In this document: positions 1-9,903 of the stretch, piece by piece | How the letters are laid out: the number at the start of each line of letters is the position of its first letter | How positions within the stretch are numbered: position 1 is the first letter of the stretch | NCBI GenBank assembly: GCA_015057425.1 | Contig: SVEL01000019.1 | Span: 1 to 43,045, forward strand | Length of the DNA stretch: 43,045 nucleotides | From: Lachnospiraceae bacterium | Lineage (GTDB): Bacteria; Bacillota; Clostridia; Lachnospirales; Lachnospiraceae | Direction: 5' to 3' | The notes under the pieces: generated by a model | The model's input: the letters and a program-made list of their open reading frames with translations, nothing else | Told to the model about the DNA's origin: nothing | Database searches by the model: none | Translations under genes and position numbers: made by a program

Positions 1-3000
1 AGTGCCACCAAGCTTCACCTGTAGGATCAATTCTGTTAATTGGGTTATTTCCGCAATATTGGAACAGATTAAACCCAGTCATACCCTCTTGAGGATTCAA
101 CTGCCCATCCGCACTTATAAACCTTCCTACCTCAGCGTCATAATACCTGCTGTTTAAGTAGTACAGCCCCGTCTCCACGTCATAGTAGTACCCTCTATAC
201 CTTATCGGGTTGAGGTGGGCGATGTGGTTCTCATCTGTTATGAGGTTTCCGTTTCCGTCTTTTATGGCAAGTATATTGCCCCATGCATCATATTCGTACT
301 CACAAAGGAGTGCTCCAGTTGTGTCGTAGATGTACTTTACGTCGCCTCTGCTGTTTGTCTGAACTGCGTAGACGGTTGTAGTTCCTGCAACGTTTGTGTA
401 GTTTATGCTTAAAAGATAACCTGAACCATCGTAAGCATAGTACAGCTTTTCGTTGCCTCTCTGTTCATAACGTAACTGTCCGCCTTCGTAGTAGTAGGTG
501 TACTTTGTTCCGTTTACCACTTTGGTGGTTCTGATTCCGTCCATATCGTACTGATACGTTACGTTTAGGGCTGTTCCGTCTGTTTTTGTTCCTGTAAGGG
601 CTGTAAGTTTTCTACCGTTCCATGTAAGGATGTTGCCTCTGTAGGTTAACGGATTTCCTATTGCATCATATGTGATGGTTTCTCCGTTATAGGCTGTAAG
701 CTTGTCGGTCCACTCACTGTCTGCGTATGTGTATTTTATTACATCTGAGGCTGTTTTCTTGGTAAGCTTTGACGTTTCTTCTGTCGTATATGCATACTCA
801 AGTTGTTCTGTTATATTGCCGCCATTGTCATAATTATACACTATTGTTCTGCCGGAGTAAAGTGTTCCGTCAGCTGAAATGTTTTCTCTTACAAGTCTTC
901 CAAAGCCGTCATATTCGTATGATGCCACTGTAACATATGTGCTGTCGGCTGCTGAAGCTGTTTTCTTTTCTATGACTGTGATATTTCCTGCTTTGTCATA
1001 GGTATACCTGTAAGTTGTTGCTCCTATTGTCTCTGTGGCTATCTTTGTAGTTGTGTAGTTTTCTGATCTGTCGGATGCTTCGTAGGTATAACTATGTTTT
1101 ATGCCGGTATGCTGTAAATAAATTTGTGTACCGGTTACTCTGTTCAGCTTGTCATATGCATATACCAGACTCATTCCATTTCCTGATATTGCCATTATTA
1201 GGTTATCTTTTGAGTAGTTGTAATTCTGATATTTGTATACTCCGTCTGCTGTGTAGCCAAACTGTGTGACATTATTATTTTTGTCGTACTTATACGTTGC
1301 TACGATATCCATTAGTCCTGTTATGGTTTTTCCCATAAGGCGTCCTGTGGTGTCATAGGTATAGCTGTAGTTTAAGCCGTTTTTCTTATCTGTAAGCTTT
1401 GTAAGTGTCATACGGCTGTCGTATTTCATCTCATAGGCCGTGGTTCCCTTTTCTTTTATGGACGTTACATTTCCAAGGTAGTCATATGTATAATCCATAT
1501 AGAATCCGTTACCGTATGTTTTCCTGTATAACAGTCCGTTGTTTGGATAATAGGTGTTTGTTATGAGACTTTTACTTCCTACCTTTGTGGATACCCTGTT
1601 TCCAAATGAGTCATATGTGAAGTTGTATGTAGTTCCTCCCACGGTTATGTCTGTAAGGTTTCCGTATGTATCGTAACCGTATGCTGCACTTATGGTTGTG
1701 TCTGACTCCGTTGCTCCTGTATCTGTGGTTGTCACCGTCTTTCCTGTGGTAGATGCCTCTGTAAGTCTTCCTGTAAGCTTTTCGTAAGTGTACTCTGTCT
1801 TCGTTCCGATACTGTCTGTTACCGACAGCAGATTCCCTGTACTGTCTTCGTAGCTGTAGTCTGTCCTGTTTCCGTCTGCATCCTTCACCCATGAAAGGTA
1901 TGCTCCATTTTCAGTATATCCGGCCTGAGTATATATGGTTTTTCCGTCTGTTCCTGTTACTTTTAGTGCTGTGGCATTTCCATACTTGTCATATGTATAC
2001 TCTGATACCACTCCGTTCTGGCTTGTGGCGGTCTTTAAGTTATGTTTGTCATCATAGGTATATGTGTAGTCGTAGCCTTTTGCATCTGTTGCTTTTGTAA
2101 GGTTACTGTCCGAGTATTCCATAGTGGACTTCTGCTCAGCGTTTGATACTGTTGTTACAAGTTCTCCATTGCTATTATAAGTGTAGCTTTGTGATTCGTC
2201 TTTTATGAGACTTATGTTATCAAAGAATGCATACCCTGTCTGGTTACTGTACACAAGGCTTACAGTTATATTGTCTGCAGTCCAGCCGTATGGTACGCTT
2301 TCAGGCATCACTATCGGTACTGCCACATACTGCCAGCCTGTTACTGTTGTGTTGAAATTCACTGTTTTTGATACGCTATAGTATGTTTTTTCACTACTTT
2401 TTATTATCAGGCTAATGGAAAAAAATTTGTTGTCACTTCCTGATGATGCATTTGCTTTTGCCCAGCCGCTTACTATGTATGTGTCTCCCGGCTTTATTTC
2501 TCCGGTTACCACTGTCTGTGACAGGCTTTTGTTTACTCCCGGTGTTCCTTTGATTCTCTGGCAGTTTGTTCCTTCTTTTGCATATCCGTATACACTGTCT
2601 TCTGATACAAGACTGCTGCTTCCCGTCCATCTGCTGGCTTCTGTTCTGCTTCCGTATTCAAAGCCTGCATTCTCTAAAAGGTTATAACTTTCTGCCGTAT
2701 CTCCTTCTTCTACCTGTATGCAGTCAAAGTATACTGTTCCTGTCGCACCCTTCAAACTAAGACTTACTGTTGTTTTTGCAGTGTTTGACGGTACCGTAAA
2801 TGTCAGTTCTATTCTTTTAAAACCTTTATCTATGCCGGTTTCTGTACGTTTAACTGTTTCTGACTCTTCTCCTTCTTTTCCGGTTCCGTCTGTAAATGCA
2901 TATGTCAAAGACATACATGCACCATAGTCATCACTTCCTGCTGATTTTAAACCGGTTACCTTTACATACGCTGACAGTGTATAGGTTTTTCCCGGTACAA

Positions 3001-5959
3001 GTATACCTGATGCAAAGTCCTGATATATTCCGGATTTTACATTTTTACCTGATGATGTTACTTTTAAACAGTGTGAATATGTTCCCAAATATGCCGCTGC
3101 AGAGCTTCTTTCATATGTATATGTACTTGTTCCTACTGATTTTCTTCCCCAGTTTCCTGCCACCTCTGCACTGCTGTTTTTCACGTGGTTTACTGTGTTT
3201 TTTCCAAACACTGATGCACCGGTTACTTTATTTATACCTTTAATATTGCTTCCTGTACTATTAACCTTTCCGGCAGAATAACTGCTTACTGATGCTCCGA
3301 ACTCTTCACTGAAACCTTTGCTTTGTGTCGTTATTGTTCTTCCGTAATCGTCAAACTGAATTTCTGTTATTATGTTATCCGGAGCAGTACTTATGCTTCT
3401 GTCGTTTCCGGCAGAAGTTATGGTGGTTACGTTATAGTTTTTTCTGTTAAAATACAGTGTATTTCCCAGTATATTTCCGGCATATTCTCCCAGGTATTCG
3501 ACCTGGCTGCTTCCGCTTACGGTTCTGTATGCAAACCTCAAATTATATCCGTCTGATGAAGTGGCTGTCATAAGTTTTCCTTTTCCATCATAAGTATAAT
3601 TGCTGCTTGTTCCGTCCGGGTATGTTATCTTTGTAAGGTTGTTACCTGTATAAGTATATGTAATTTTTCTTCCTGCACTGTCAGTTATGGAACTTAAGTA
3701 GTATCCACTGTTATAAGTCAAGCTTATACTGTGACCTGCACCATCTGTCACTTTACTTATGAAATTTCCGGCCCCACTATATGTAAGGGTTATGGTATTT
3801 CCATTGGCATCTTTTATGGACGAAAGCTTTCCATATGGGTTAAATACCATACTGTTATCTCTGTCATCGCTTATGATATATCCTCCATAAGTCTGTGGTG
3901 TCAGTTTCAGTCCCAGGCCGTCCTCATCACGGTATACCGTGGCTCCGTCTTCTGTCATCTTATAAAAGTAATGGTCGGTTCCGTCTCCATCCGTATACAC
4001 ATATGGAAATGCCGCTGCTGATTCTCCCGTGAGTCCTTTTGACGTTGATAATACTACTGTCTGCTGCAGGTTAAGCTTCCATCCATTTCCTATTTTCGCA
4101 TAATTTTTATCAAACTGCTCTCCTGCCTGATATCCGTTGTACACGTGTTCTATGGCAACAGGGCTTCTCAGTCCTGATGTTACTGCATCTGTGTGGATAT
4201 ATACAAGATTTCCTGAGTAATCGTTTACATATGCTGTTCCTGCTACACCTGCTGATGCAGTAGTGTATGTCCAGTAGTTTTCAAGACCTTTGTTATTTCT
4301 GTAGTTCAGTTCCATACATGGATAGGCATCCGTGGTTCCATTGTATCTTTCCGGCCAGAAGTATCCTTTTACTCCGCTTGTGGCATATGAACCGCTTTCT
4401 ATGGATGATTTTATAAGTATTCCGTTATTCGCTGTTCCTTCATACCATCTTTTTACTATTCCCGTCAGGTCGAATGTTTTCCACGCTCCGCCCGATTCTG
4501 ACCTTTTTAAGTAATTAAAGTCACTTATGGTTCCATCATATGTGGGCTGTGTCTTCCATGTGACGCTTCCCATACTCCAGCTTCCCGTTACCATATGTGC
4601 ATCTATTCTTAAATCCGGTGTACCCGATGAATAGAATCCGTTTTTATAATTTAACATATGAAGTTTTCCACTGACTATCATGTCACCATTCTGCAGTGTC
4701 GGAAGTGTGAATTTTACAAGTATTCGACAGTTTCCGTATAATGTCGTGTCTATGGCACTTTTTGTTGTCTCTGTAATGATTACCGGATCTATTGTTACAG
4801 GAAAGCTTCTTTCTTCACTGTTTATCCAGTTTTTGTCTGCTTTTATGGTTATTTTGTATGTTCCGTCTGTGTTTATTGTAATGTCCTGGCTTACTTCATC
4901 GCTGTAGGTTCCTTCACTGTCATACATAAACGGCGCAGGAAGCACAAATATTTCTTCTCCTGTGTTTTCGTCTGATGCCGTTATTGAGCCGTCAATATTT
5001 TTTGTCAGAATAAGATTATCTGCTTTAAGCACGAAACTGTACTCGTACTTATCCTGCACACTGTATACCTTTATGTTCTCTTTAAGTCCGGCTCCGCTTA
5101 TCACATACTCTATGTCTGTATCTTTTTTTATGCCCTTGTATTTTATACTGCTTCCGGTTTTTGATGCAGCTTTGTCTATAAGTGAACTTGTCTCTTTTTC
5201 AGGATTTGTTATCGTTCCTTTTATCTTTCCAAGGATTTCCCTTACTGTCTCTATTCCCTTTTCCGTTGTCGGATTATCATATGTATTCTCATACTTAAGT
5301 ATTTTTTCTTTTACTGCCTGAAAGCCTGTTTTTATCGGTTTATTTGTAATACCTGAAAGTATTTCTTCTAATTCTTCCGAAAAACATGTAGCATCTGCCA
5401 CTTCCGGCAGGTAACTGAAGCTTATGCTGTATTTTCCCTTTTTTATCTTTGCAAGTTTGTCACTTCCTGCATTGTCCGAAAGGTATATGTCTGTTTCTCC
5501 TGCCCTGTTTTTGTAATAGATTTCTTCTGCATGTTTGTTTTCTACCTGTTCAGTCTGATTGTCATCTGTTTCACCGCTCAGTTCCACTTCTACAAGGGTG
5601 CTGTCTATGTCTTTGTAAACCCCGTTTTCTTCATAGTGCACCGGTTCTGAGTATACTACTGCTTTCATGCTTCCGTCTGACATGATGAAGTGTTTTACGT
5701 ATTCTTCCCTTAGGCTTTCATCTTCTGCAAGGGCGTAGGCTTCGACACTTTCTGTTTCTTCTGATGTCTGTTCCGTTCCGGCTGCTTCGTATGTGTTTTC
5801 CGTTCCGGCTTCTGTTTTCTCCTGTTCTGCTGTTTCTGCCTGTTGTACGATTCTTTGTACAAATGTTCCGTATTCTTCTGCTCTGACTGTTGTTGCTGTA
5901 AGTGTTGTTACTAACAACAGTGCTGTCAGCTTTTTTAGAATGAGATACTTCTTTCTCAT
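1..5959 (-). CDS. Secreted RHS/YD-repeat protein (WapA-like), 3' end off window
   Basis: One open frame of 1986 codons runs from ATG at 5959 to the window edge without a stop, so the gene is partial at its C-terminus. The start follows GGGAGGG. Residues 1-27 form a Sec signal peptide (basic RKK, hydrophobic core, cleavage after VRA). Then come an acidic Glu/Thr-rich stretch, a wall-protein-like region ending near PVTIDP (about 390), a DNRLRE-type module (about 400-550), first YD repeats (about 750-800), two carbohydrate-binding-like beta modules (about 920-1080 and 1095-1250), and a long series of YD repeats (GRL, YTYD, NRVT patterns). The RHS core (YYDVETGLYYLNSRYYD, about 1920-1950) ends in IDPTGEAWWH. 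In RHS families the shell ends about there and a variable toxin follows. I infer a contact-dependent toxin-delivery or surface adhesin role. Frame was checked at several points and is intact. Confidence 0.93.
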   Translation of the reverse strand, partial: MRKKYLILKKLTALLLVTTLTATTVRAEEYGTFVQRIVQQAETAEQEKTEAGTENTYEAAGTEQTSEETESVEAYALAEDESLREEYVKHFIMSDGSMKAVVYSEPVHYEENGVYKDIDSTLVEVELSGETDDNQTEQVENKHAEEIYYKNRAGETDIYLSDNAGSDKLAKIKKGKYSISFSYLPEVADATCFSEELEEILSGITNKPIKTGFQAVKEKILKYENTYDNPTTEKGIETVREILGKIKGTITNPEKETSSLIDKAASKTGSSIKYKGIKKDTDIEYVISGAGLKENIKVYSVQDKYEYSFVLKADNLILTKNIDGSITASDENTGEEIFVLPAPFMYDSEGTYSDEVSQDITINTDGTYKITIKADKNWINSEERSFPVTIDPVIITETTKSAIDTTLYGNCRILVKFTLPTLQNGDMIVSGKLHMLNYKNGFYSSGTPDLRIDAHMVTGSWSMGSVTWKTQPTYDGTISDFNYLKRSESGGAWKTFDLTGIVKRWYEGTANNGILIKSSIESGSYATSGVKGYFWPERYNGTTDAYPCMELNYRNNKGLENYWTYTTASAGVAGTAYVNDYSGNLVYIHTDAVTSGLRSPVAIEHVYNGYQAGEQFDKNYAKIGNGWKLNLQQTVVLSTSKGLTGESAAAFPYVYTDGDGTDHYFYKMTEDGATVYRDEDGLGLKLTPQTYGGYIISDDRDNSMVFNPYGKLSSIKDANGNTITLTYSGAGNFISKVTDGAGHSISLTYNSGYYLSSITDSAGRKITYTYTGNNLTKITYPDGTSSNYTYDGKGKLMTATSSDGYNLRFAYRTVSGSSQVEYLGEYAGNILGNTLYFNRKNYNVTTITSAGNDRSISTAPDNIITEIQFDDYGRTITTQSKGFSEEFGASVSSYSAGKVNSTGSNIKGINKVTGASVFGKNTVNHVKNSSAEVAGNWGRKSVGTSTYTYERSSAAAYLGTYSHCLKVTSSGKNVKSGIYQDFASGILVPGKTYTLSAYVKVTGLKSAGSDDYGACMSLTYAFTDGTGKEGEESETVKRTETGIDKGFKRIELTFTVPSNTAKTTVSLSLKGATGTVYFDCIQVEEGDTAESYNLLENAGFEYGSRTEASRWTGSSSLVSEDSVYGYAKEGTNCQRIKGTPGVNKSLSQTVVTGEIKPGDTYIVSGWAKANASSGSDNKFFSISLIIKSSEKTYYSVSKTVNFNTTVTGWQYVAVPIVMPESVPYGWTADNITVSLVYSNQTGYAFFDNISLIKDESQSYTYNSNGELVTTVSNAEQKSTMEYSDSNLTKATDAKGYDYTYTYDDKHNLKTATSQNGVVSEYTYDKYGNATALKVTGTDGKTIYTQAGYTENGAYLSWVKDADGNRTDYSYEDSTGNLLSVTDSIGTKTEYTYEKLTGRLTEASTTGKTVTTTDTGATESDTTISAAYGYDTYGNLTDITVGGTTYNFTYDSFGNRVSTKVGSKSLITNTYYPNNGLLYRKTYGNGFYMDYTYDYLGNVTSIKEKGTTAYEMKYDSRMTLTKLTDKKNGLNYSYTYDTTGRLMGKTITGLMDIVATYKYDKNNNVTQFGYTADGVYKYQNYNYSKDNLIMAISGNGMSLVYAYDKLNRVTGTQIYLQHTGIKHSYTYEASDRSENYTTTKIATETIGATTYRYTYDKAGNITVIEKKTASAADSTYVTVASYEYDGFGRLVRENISADGTLYSGRTIVYNYDNGGNITEQLEYAYTTEETSKLTKKTASDVIKYTYADSEWTDKLTAYNGETITYDAIGNPLTYRGNILTWNGRKLTALTGTKTDGTALNVTYQYDMDGIRTTKVVNGTKYTYYYEGGQLRYEQRGNEKLYYAYDGSGYLLSINYTNVAGTTTVYAVQTNSRGDVKYIYDTTGALLCEYEYDAWGNILAIKDGNGNLITDENHIAHLNPIRYRGYYYDVETGLYYLNSRYYDAEVGRFISADGQLNPQEGMTGFNLFQYCGNNPINRIDPTGEAWWH

Positions 5960-6083
5960 CTCTTTTTCCCTCCCGTTTTAGTTTTTGCTATTATCATTTT
6001 GTCGTGTCATCTCGTTAAAGCACACTACAAATATATTTTCTACCTTTTAGTATAATATTTCAATAAAAAAAGGTTGGAATGAG

Positions 6084-6098
6084 TGTGATTTTATCACA
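6084..6098. promoter_or_regulatory. Palindromic candidate operator upstream of the RHS gene
   Basis: TGTGAT-TTT-ATCACA is a perfect 6-bp inverted repeat about 125 bp upstream of the RHS start codon. It resembles a Crp/Fnr-family site (TGTGA-n-TCACA) but has a 5-bp rather than 6-bp centre. The regulator is unknown. Confidence 0.35.
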
Positions 6099-6138
6099 TC
6101 TTTCACAGTAAAAATACTACGTTATTATGCATCAATAA

Positions 6139-6180
6139 AATACCACTCCACGAGGTTCGCATCCTCATCGGAGTGGTATT
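6139..6180 (-). terminator. Rho-independent terminator after metA
   Basis: Perfect 11-bp arms (AATACCACTCC at 6139-6149 and its complement at 6170-6180) enclose a 20-nt loop with an inner GAGG/CCTC pairing. On the minus strand the stem is followed by TTTTATTG. It ends the potA-to-metA run and insulates the RHS gene. Confidence 0.8.
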
Positions 6181-6206
6181 AAATATTGTTGTATTATTTT
6201 TTAATC

Positions 6207-7112
6207 TTATAACTCGTATGGTGTTACCTGATATACATAATAGTCAAGCCAGTTTGTATAAAGTCCGTTGGCGTGACCTCTCCATGTAAGGAGCGGTGGA
6301 TTTTCAGGATTATCATCCTTATAATAATTTACAGGAACTTTTATGTCGAGACCTTTTCCTTTATCTCTCTTATACTCGCCATCAAGAGTATTTCTGTCGT
6401 ATTCAGGATGTCCTGTTACAAAAATTCTCTTTCCTTCATCCCCTATTATGATAAACGGACCGGCCACATCCGACTCTGCAAGAACAGTAAGTCTGTCACA
6501 GGCTTTGATTGCTTCTGTATCTGACTCTGTATGTCTTGAATGTGGTGCCTTAAAGACATCATCAAAGCCTCTTACAAGCGGTACTTTTCTGTGAAGTACA
6601 TTGTGTTCAAATATACCGAACATCTTTTCAGACAGTCCACGTTTCTTTATTCCATAATGATAATAAAGTCCTGCCTGTGCCCCCCAACATACATGAAGTG
6701 TAGATGTAACGTTCTTATCTGACCATTCCATGATTTCTTTTAATTCTTCCCAATAAGCTACCTCTTCAAATTCCATCTGTTCTACAGGTGCACCTGTTAT
6801 GATAAGTCCGTCAAATTTCTTATCTTTTATATCTGAAAATGTTGAATAAAACTGATTAAGATGACTGGCAGGTGTATTCTTTGACTCATAGGATTCAACA
6901 CATACAAATGTCATATCTACCTGAAGAGGTGTATTGGACAATGCACGTAAGAACTGAATCTCCGTCTCATGCTTTAATGGCATAAGATTAAGGAGCGCTA
7001 TTTTAAGTGGTCTGATATCCTGCTTAATAGCACGTGTTTCATCCATAATAAATATATTTTCGCTTTCTATGACTGCCTTTGCAGGCAAATCTCCTTTTAC
7101 TTTAATCGGCAT
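6207..7112 (-). CDS. metA: Homoserine O-acetyltransferase (MetA family)
   Basis: 301 residues, full length for the MetA/HTS family, which acylates homoserine in the cytoplasm as the first committed step of methionine synthesis. The catalytic residues sit at the family positions: nucleophile Cys142 in HVCWGAQ, and His235/Glu237 in TGHPEYDR. Residue 111 is Glu (GAPVE). In characterised MetA proteins Glu111 goes with acetyl-CoA and Gly111 with succinyl-CoA, so acetyl-CoA is the expected donor. It starts 12 bp after the ligA stop; its ribosome site TAGGAGAA lies at the ligA end, so the two are probably co-transcribed. No SAM riboswitch or T-box fits in the gap, so methionine control at this gene is not evident. 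Confidence 0.96.
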   Translation of the reverse strand: MPIKVKGDLPAKAVIESENIFIMDETRAIKQDIRPLKIALLNLMPLKHETEIQFLRALSNTPLQVDMTFVCVESYESKNTPASHLNQFYSTFSDIKDKKFDGLIITGAPVEQMEFEEVAYWEELKEIMEWSDKNVTSTLHVCWGAQAGLYYHYGIKKRGLSEKMFGIFEHNVLHRKVPLVRGFDDVFKAPHSRHTESDTEAIKACDRLTVLAESDVAGPFIIIGDEGKRIFVTGHPEYDRNTLDGEYKRDKGKGLDIKVPVNYYKDDNPENPPLLTWRGHANGLYTNWLDYYVYQVTPYEL

Positions 7113-7124
7113 CTGCTAATTCTC

Positions 7125-9092
7125 CTATTCCTGTTCTCCCTTAGCCAATTTATCAAACATTTCTTCATTTATTATAGAAACGCCTAATTCCTTAGCCTTC
7201 TTGTTCTTTGATGAATTTGAAGTAATATCATTATTGATAAGATAGTCAGTCTTTGCAGTAACACTGCCCGTTACTTTTCCTCCAAGACTTTCTATATAAT
7301 CCTTTAATTCATTTCTGTTCGCATAATTATATACACTTCCTGTTATAACAAATACTTTACCGTCAAGTGTAAGTTCATTTGTATTTTCTTCTATATTTTC
7401 AAAGGATACTTCCTTTAAAAGTTCATCTATATGCTGTAAATGTATCTGATTTGCGAAGTAGCCCGTCACTGCGAGAGCAAGCACTTCTCCTACACCGTCT
7501 ATCATAGACAATTCTTCTGTGGTAGCTGACCTCAGGCTTTCAAAATCATACCCAAAATGCTTACATATAGCCTTTGCATTTGCAAGACCTATACCCGGTA
7601 TGCCAAGACTGAATATAAAGTTTGGCATTTTTACTACTCGCTTTTCATTTATTGCATTTATAAGCTTATCATATGATTTTCTGCCAAAGCCTTTAGTATT
7701 TACTATCTGTTCTTCATATCTGTTAATACGGTAAATATCTGCATATTCCCTGATATATCCGCTGTCTATAAACTTATCAAGTGTTTCTTCTGATAAACCA
7801 TCAATATTCATAGCATCCCTGCTTACAAAGTGGCTCATTTTCTTGATTCTCTTTGCAATACAGTCTTCGTTGATACAATATAGTGACTTTACATCACCTA
7901 CCTGCTTAATCTCTGTACTGCCGCCGCATGCAGGACATTCACACGGAATCACTACATTACCGCTTCTTGTATGATTGGCAGCTATCTGCGGTATTATCAT
8001 ATTGGCTTTATAGACTTCTATTTCGTCACCGATACCAAGCTCCAACCCTTCCATAATACTTATATTATGGACACTTGCACGACTGACTGTAGTTCCTTCA
8101 AGTTCAACCGGTTCAAATATTGCTACAGGATTTATAAGTCCTGTTCGTGACGGACTCCATTCTATCTCCAAAAGATGTGTCGTCGCAAGTTCATCTGCCC
8201 ATTTAAAGGCAATTCCGTTTCTTGGGAACTTTGCAGTCTGACCAAGACTCTTACCATATGCAATATCGTCATATACTAATACAAGACCATCTGACGGACA
8301 ATCGTTATCTTCTATTTCTTTTGCAAAGTATTTTACATTTTCTTCTACGTTTTCACTGTTCACGCGTCTGTATTCAACAACGTTAAAGCCAAGATTTTCA
8401 AGGAACTTATATTGTTCTTCTATGCTATTGTTAAATTCTGCATCATCAGCCTTAACAAGTGAAAACGCAAAGAAGTTAACATTTCTTTCAGCTGTTATCC
8501 TGTTATTTAACTGTCTGACACTTCCTGCACATAAGTTTCTCGGATTCTTATATTTTAATGCTTCATCTTCTATCTGGTTATTTATTACTTCAAAGTCGGA
8601 ATATTTAATTATTGCTTCTCCGCGAAGAATAAGCTGACCTTTGTATGCTATGTTAAGAGGAAGATTTTTAAATGTTTTAGCATTTCCCGTAATAACTTCA
8701 CCTACTTCGCCGTTTCCTCGCGTAAAAGCTTTTACAAGCTTTCCGTCTTCATAGGTAAGCACTACAGTTAATCCGTCAAGTTTCCATGATAAGAGACCTT
8801 CTTTATCATTCAAAAAACTTTTAAGTCCTTCAACTTCCTTGGTTTTATCAAGTGAAAGCATAGGTTTTTCATGGGTTTCCTTTGGTAATTCACTTAAAAC
8901 CTCGTATCCTACATTTACGGTAGGGCTGTTTGCCATAATGATACCGGTCTCCTGTTCAAGGCTTACAAGCTCATCATAAAGGGCATCATATTCAAAATTA
9001 CTTATGATTTCTCTGCTTTCCTGATAATAAGCTTTACCTGCTTCATTTAGAAAAGACACAAGTTCCTTTATTCTGTTTAACTTTTCTTCCAT
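7125..9092 (-). CDS. ligA: NAD-dependent DNA ligase
   Basis: Seals nicks in replication and repair using NAD+. Domains in order: N-terminal Ia helix pair, adenylation domain with the KxDG lysine in SWKLDG (followed by TRGNGEVGEV), OB fold (ASVHNISIMEGLELGIGDEIEV), a four-cysteine zinc finger (CPAC ... YCINEDC), helix-hairpin-helix repeats, and a C-terminal BRCT domain (GKVFVITGSV ... LGGKVTGSV). About 655 residues, normal for LigA. I chose the ATG at 9092 because residues from there match the usual N-terminus (RIKELVSFLNEAGKAYYQ). An in-frame ATG at 9128 would add 12 residues. The OB-fold site that is usually GDVIP reads ANMIIP here, so this is a divergent subfamily. It lies 71 bp downstream of the pseudouridine synthase gene (35 bp if the start is 9128). 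Confidence 0.94.
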   Translation of the reverse strand: MEEKLNRIKELVSFLNEAGKAYYQESREIISNFEYDALYDELVSLEQETGIIMANSPTVNVGYEVLSELPKETHEKPMLSLDKTKEVEGLKSFLNDKEGLLSWKLDGLTVVLTYEDGKLVKAFTRGNGEVGEVITGNAKTFKNLPLNIAYKGQLILRGEAIIKYSDFEVINNQIEDEALKYKNPRNLCAGSVRQLNNRITAERNVNFFAFSLVKADDAEFNNSIEEQYKFLENLGFNVVEYRRVNSENVEENVKYFAKEIEDNDCPSDGLVLVYDDIAYGKSLGQTAKFPRNGIAFKWADELATTHLLEIEWSPSRTGLINPVAIFEPVELEGTTVSRASVHNISIMEGLELGIGDEIEVYKANMIIPQIAANHTRSGNVVIPCECPACGGSTEIKQVGDVKSLYCINEDCIAKRIKKMSHFVSRDAMNIDGLSEETLDKFIDSGYIREYADIYRINRYEEQIVNTKGFGRKSYDKLINAINEKRVVKMPNFIFSLGIPGIGLANAKAICKHFGYDFESLRSATTEELSMIDGVGEVLALAVTGYFANQIHLQHIDELLKEVSFENIEENTNELTLDGKVFVITGSVYNYANRNELKDYIESLGGKVTGSVTAKTDYLINNDITSNSSKNKKAKELGVSIINEEMFDKLAKGEQE

Positions 9093-9163
9093 CTTTTCCG
9101 TTACTCCTATTCTATAGCTTTCTTGCATATTAATATAACACCTGTAACCTTCATAGATTCACA

Positions 9164-9898
9164 CTATTTTAATCGGTGTAAAAGTTCATTAAGTTCCTCG
9201 TCAGTAACATTTCTGTATGTTCCTTCTTTTAGTTTACCTAACTTAATATTCATTATACGTATACGTTTTAATGATATAACCTTATATCCACAGTACTCAC
9301 ACATTCTTCTAATCTGTCTGTTAAGTCCCTGCGTAAGTATTATATTAAATGTATTTTTACCGGTTTGTGTCACTTTACACGGTCTTGTAACCGTATCAAG
9401 TATCGGTACACCTGCCGACATTTTCTTTATAAATTCGTCATCTATCGGCTTATTAACAGAAACTACATACTCCTTCTCATGATAATTTGCTGCTTTCATA
9501 ATTTTATTTACGATAGCACCACTGTTTGTCATAAGTAAAAGCCCTTTTGAATTCTTATCAAGTCTGCCTATTGGATAAATTCTTTCAGAATATCCCACAA
9601 AATCAACAACATTGTCAGGATTGGTCAAATCTGTTGTACACTCTATACCTTCAGGTTTATTAAGAGCTATAAGCACAAGTTTTTCCTGTCTTGTTACTTC
9701 TTTGCCTTTATAAACAACCTTTTGTCCCGGCATTATCTTCATACCCATAGAAGCTTTCTTTCCGTCTACCAGGACTTTTCCTTCTTCTATAAGTCTATCT
9801 GCCTCTCTACGTGAACAAACCCCAGCATCGCTGAGGAATTTGTTCAATCGTATAGGTTCATTATTATCTTTTTTTTCGATTATATCTTTACTTCTCAT
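9164..9898 (-). CDS. rRNA pseudouridine synthase, RsuA/RluB/RluF type
   Basis: About 244 residues: an N-terminal S4 RNA-binding domain (RLNKFLSDAGVCSRREADRL, about residues 17-64) then the RsuA-type catalytic domain with the aspartate in GRLDKNSKGL (Asp114) and the GLNRQIRRMCEYCGY signature. It isomerises a specific uridine in rRNA. The pattern is closest to RluF (23S U2604), but the exact target cannot be fixed from sequence. The ATG at 9898 lies 5 nt after the potCD stop with no close ribosome site, so translation probably depends on re-initiation. An upstream in-frame TTG at 9937 would overlap potCD. Confidence 0.9.
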   Translation of the reverse strand: MRSKDIIEKKDNNEPIRLNKFLSDAGVCSRREADRLIEEGKVLVDGKKASMGMKIMPGQKVVYKGKEVTRQEKLVLIALNKPEGIECTTDLTNPDNVVDFVGYSERIYPIGRLDKNSKGLLLMTNSGAIVNKIMKAANYHEKEYVVSVNKPIDDEFIKKMSAGVPILDTVTRPCKVTQTGKNTFNIILTQGLNRQIRRMCEYCGYKVISLKRIRIMNIKLGKLKEGTYRNVTDEELNELLHRLK

Positions 9899-9903
9899 AT
9901 AAA

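Noticed and set aside
1051..5321. Many plus-strand ORFs of 60-119 codons within the left 6 kb
   Set aside because: They are shadows of the minus-strand RHS frame; no ribosome sites, low-complexity Phe/Ser/Leu/Cys-rich products.
7113..7124. SAM riboswitch or T-box for metA
   Set aside because: Only 12 bp separate ligA and metA, and no S-box or T-box pattern was seen upstream.
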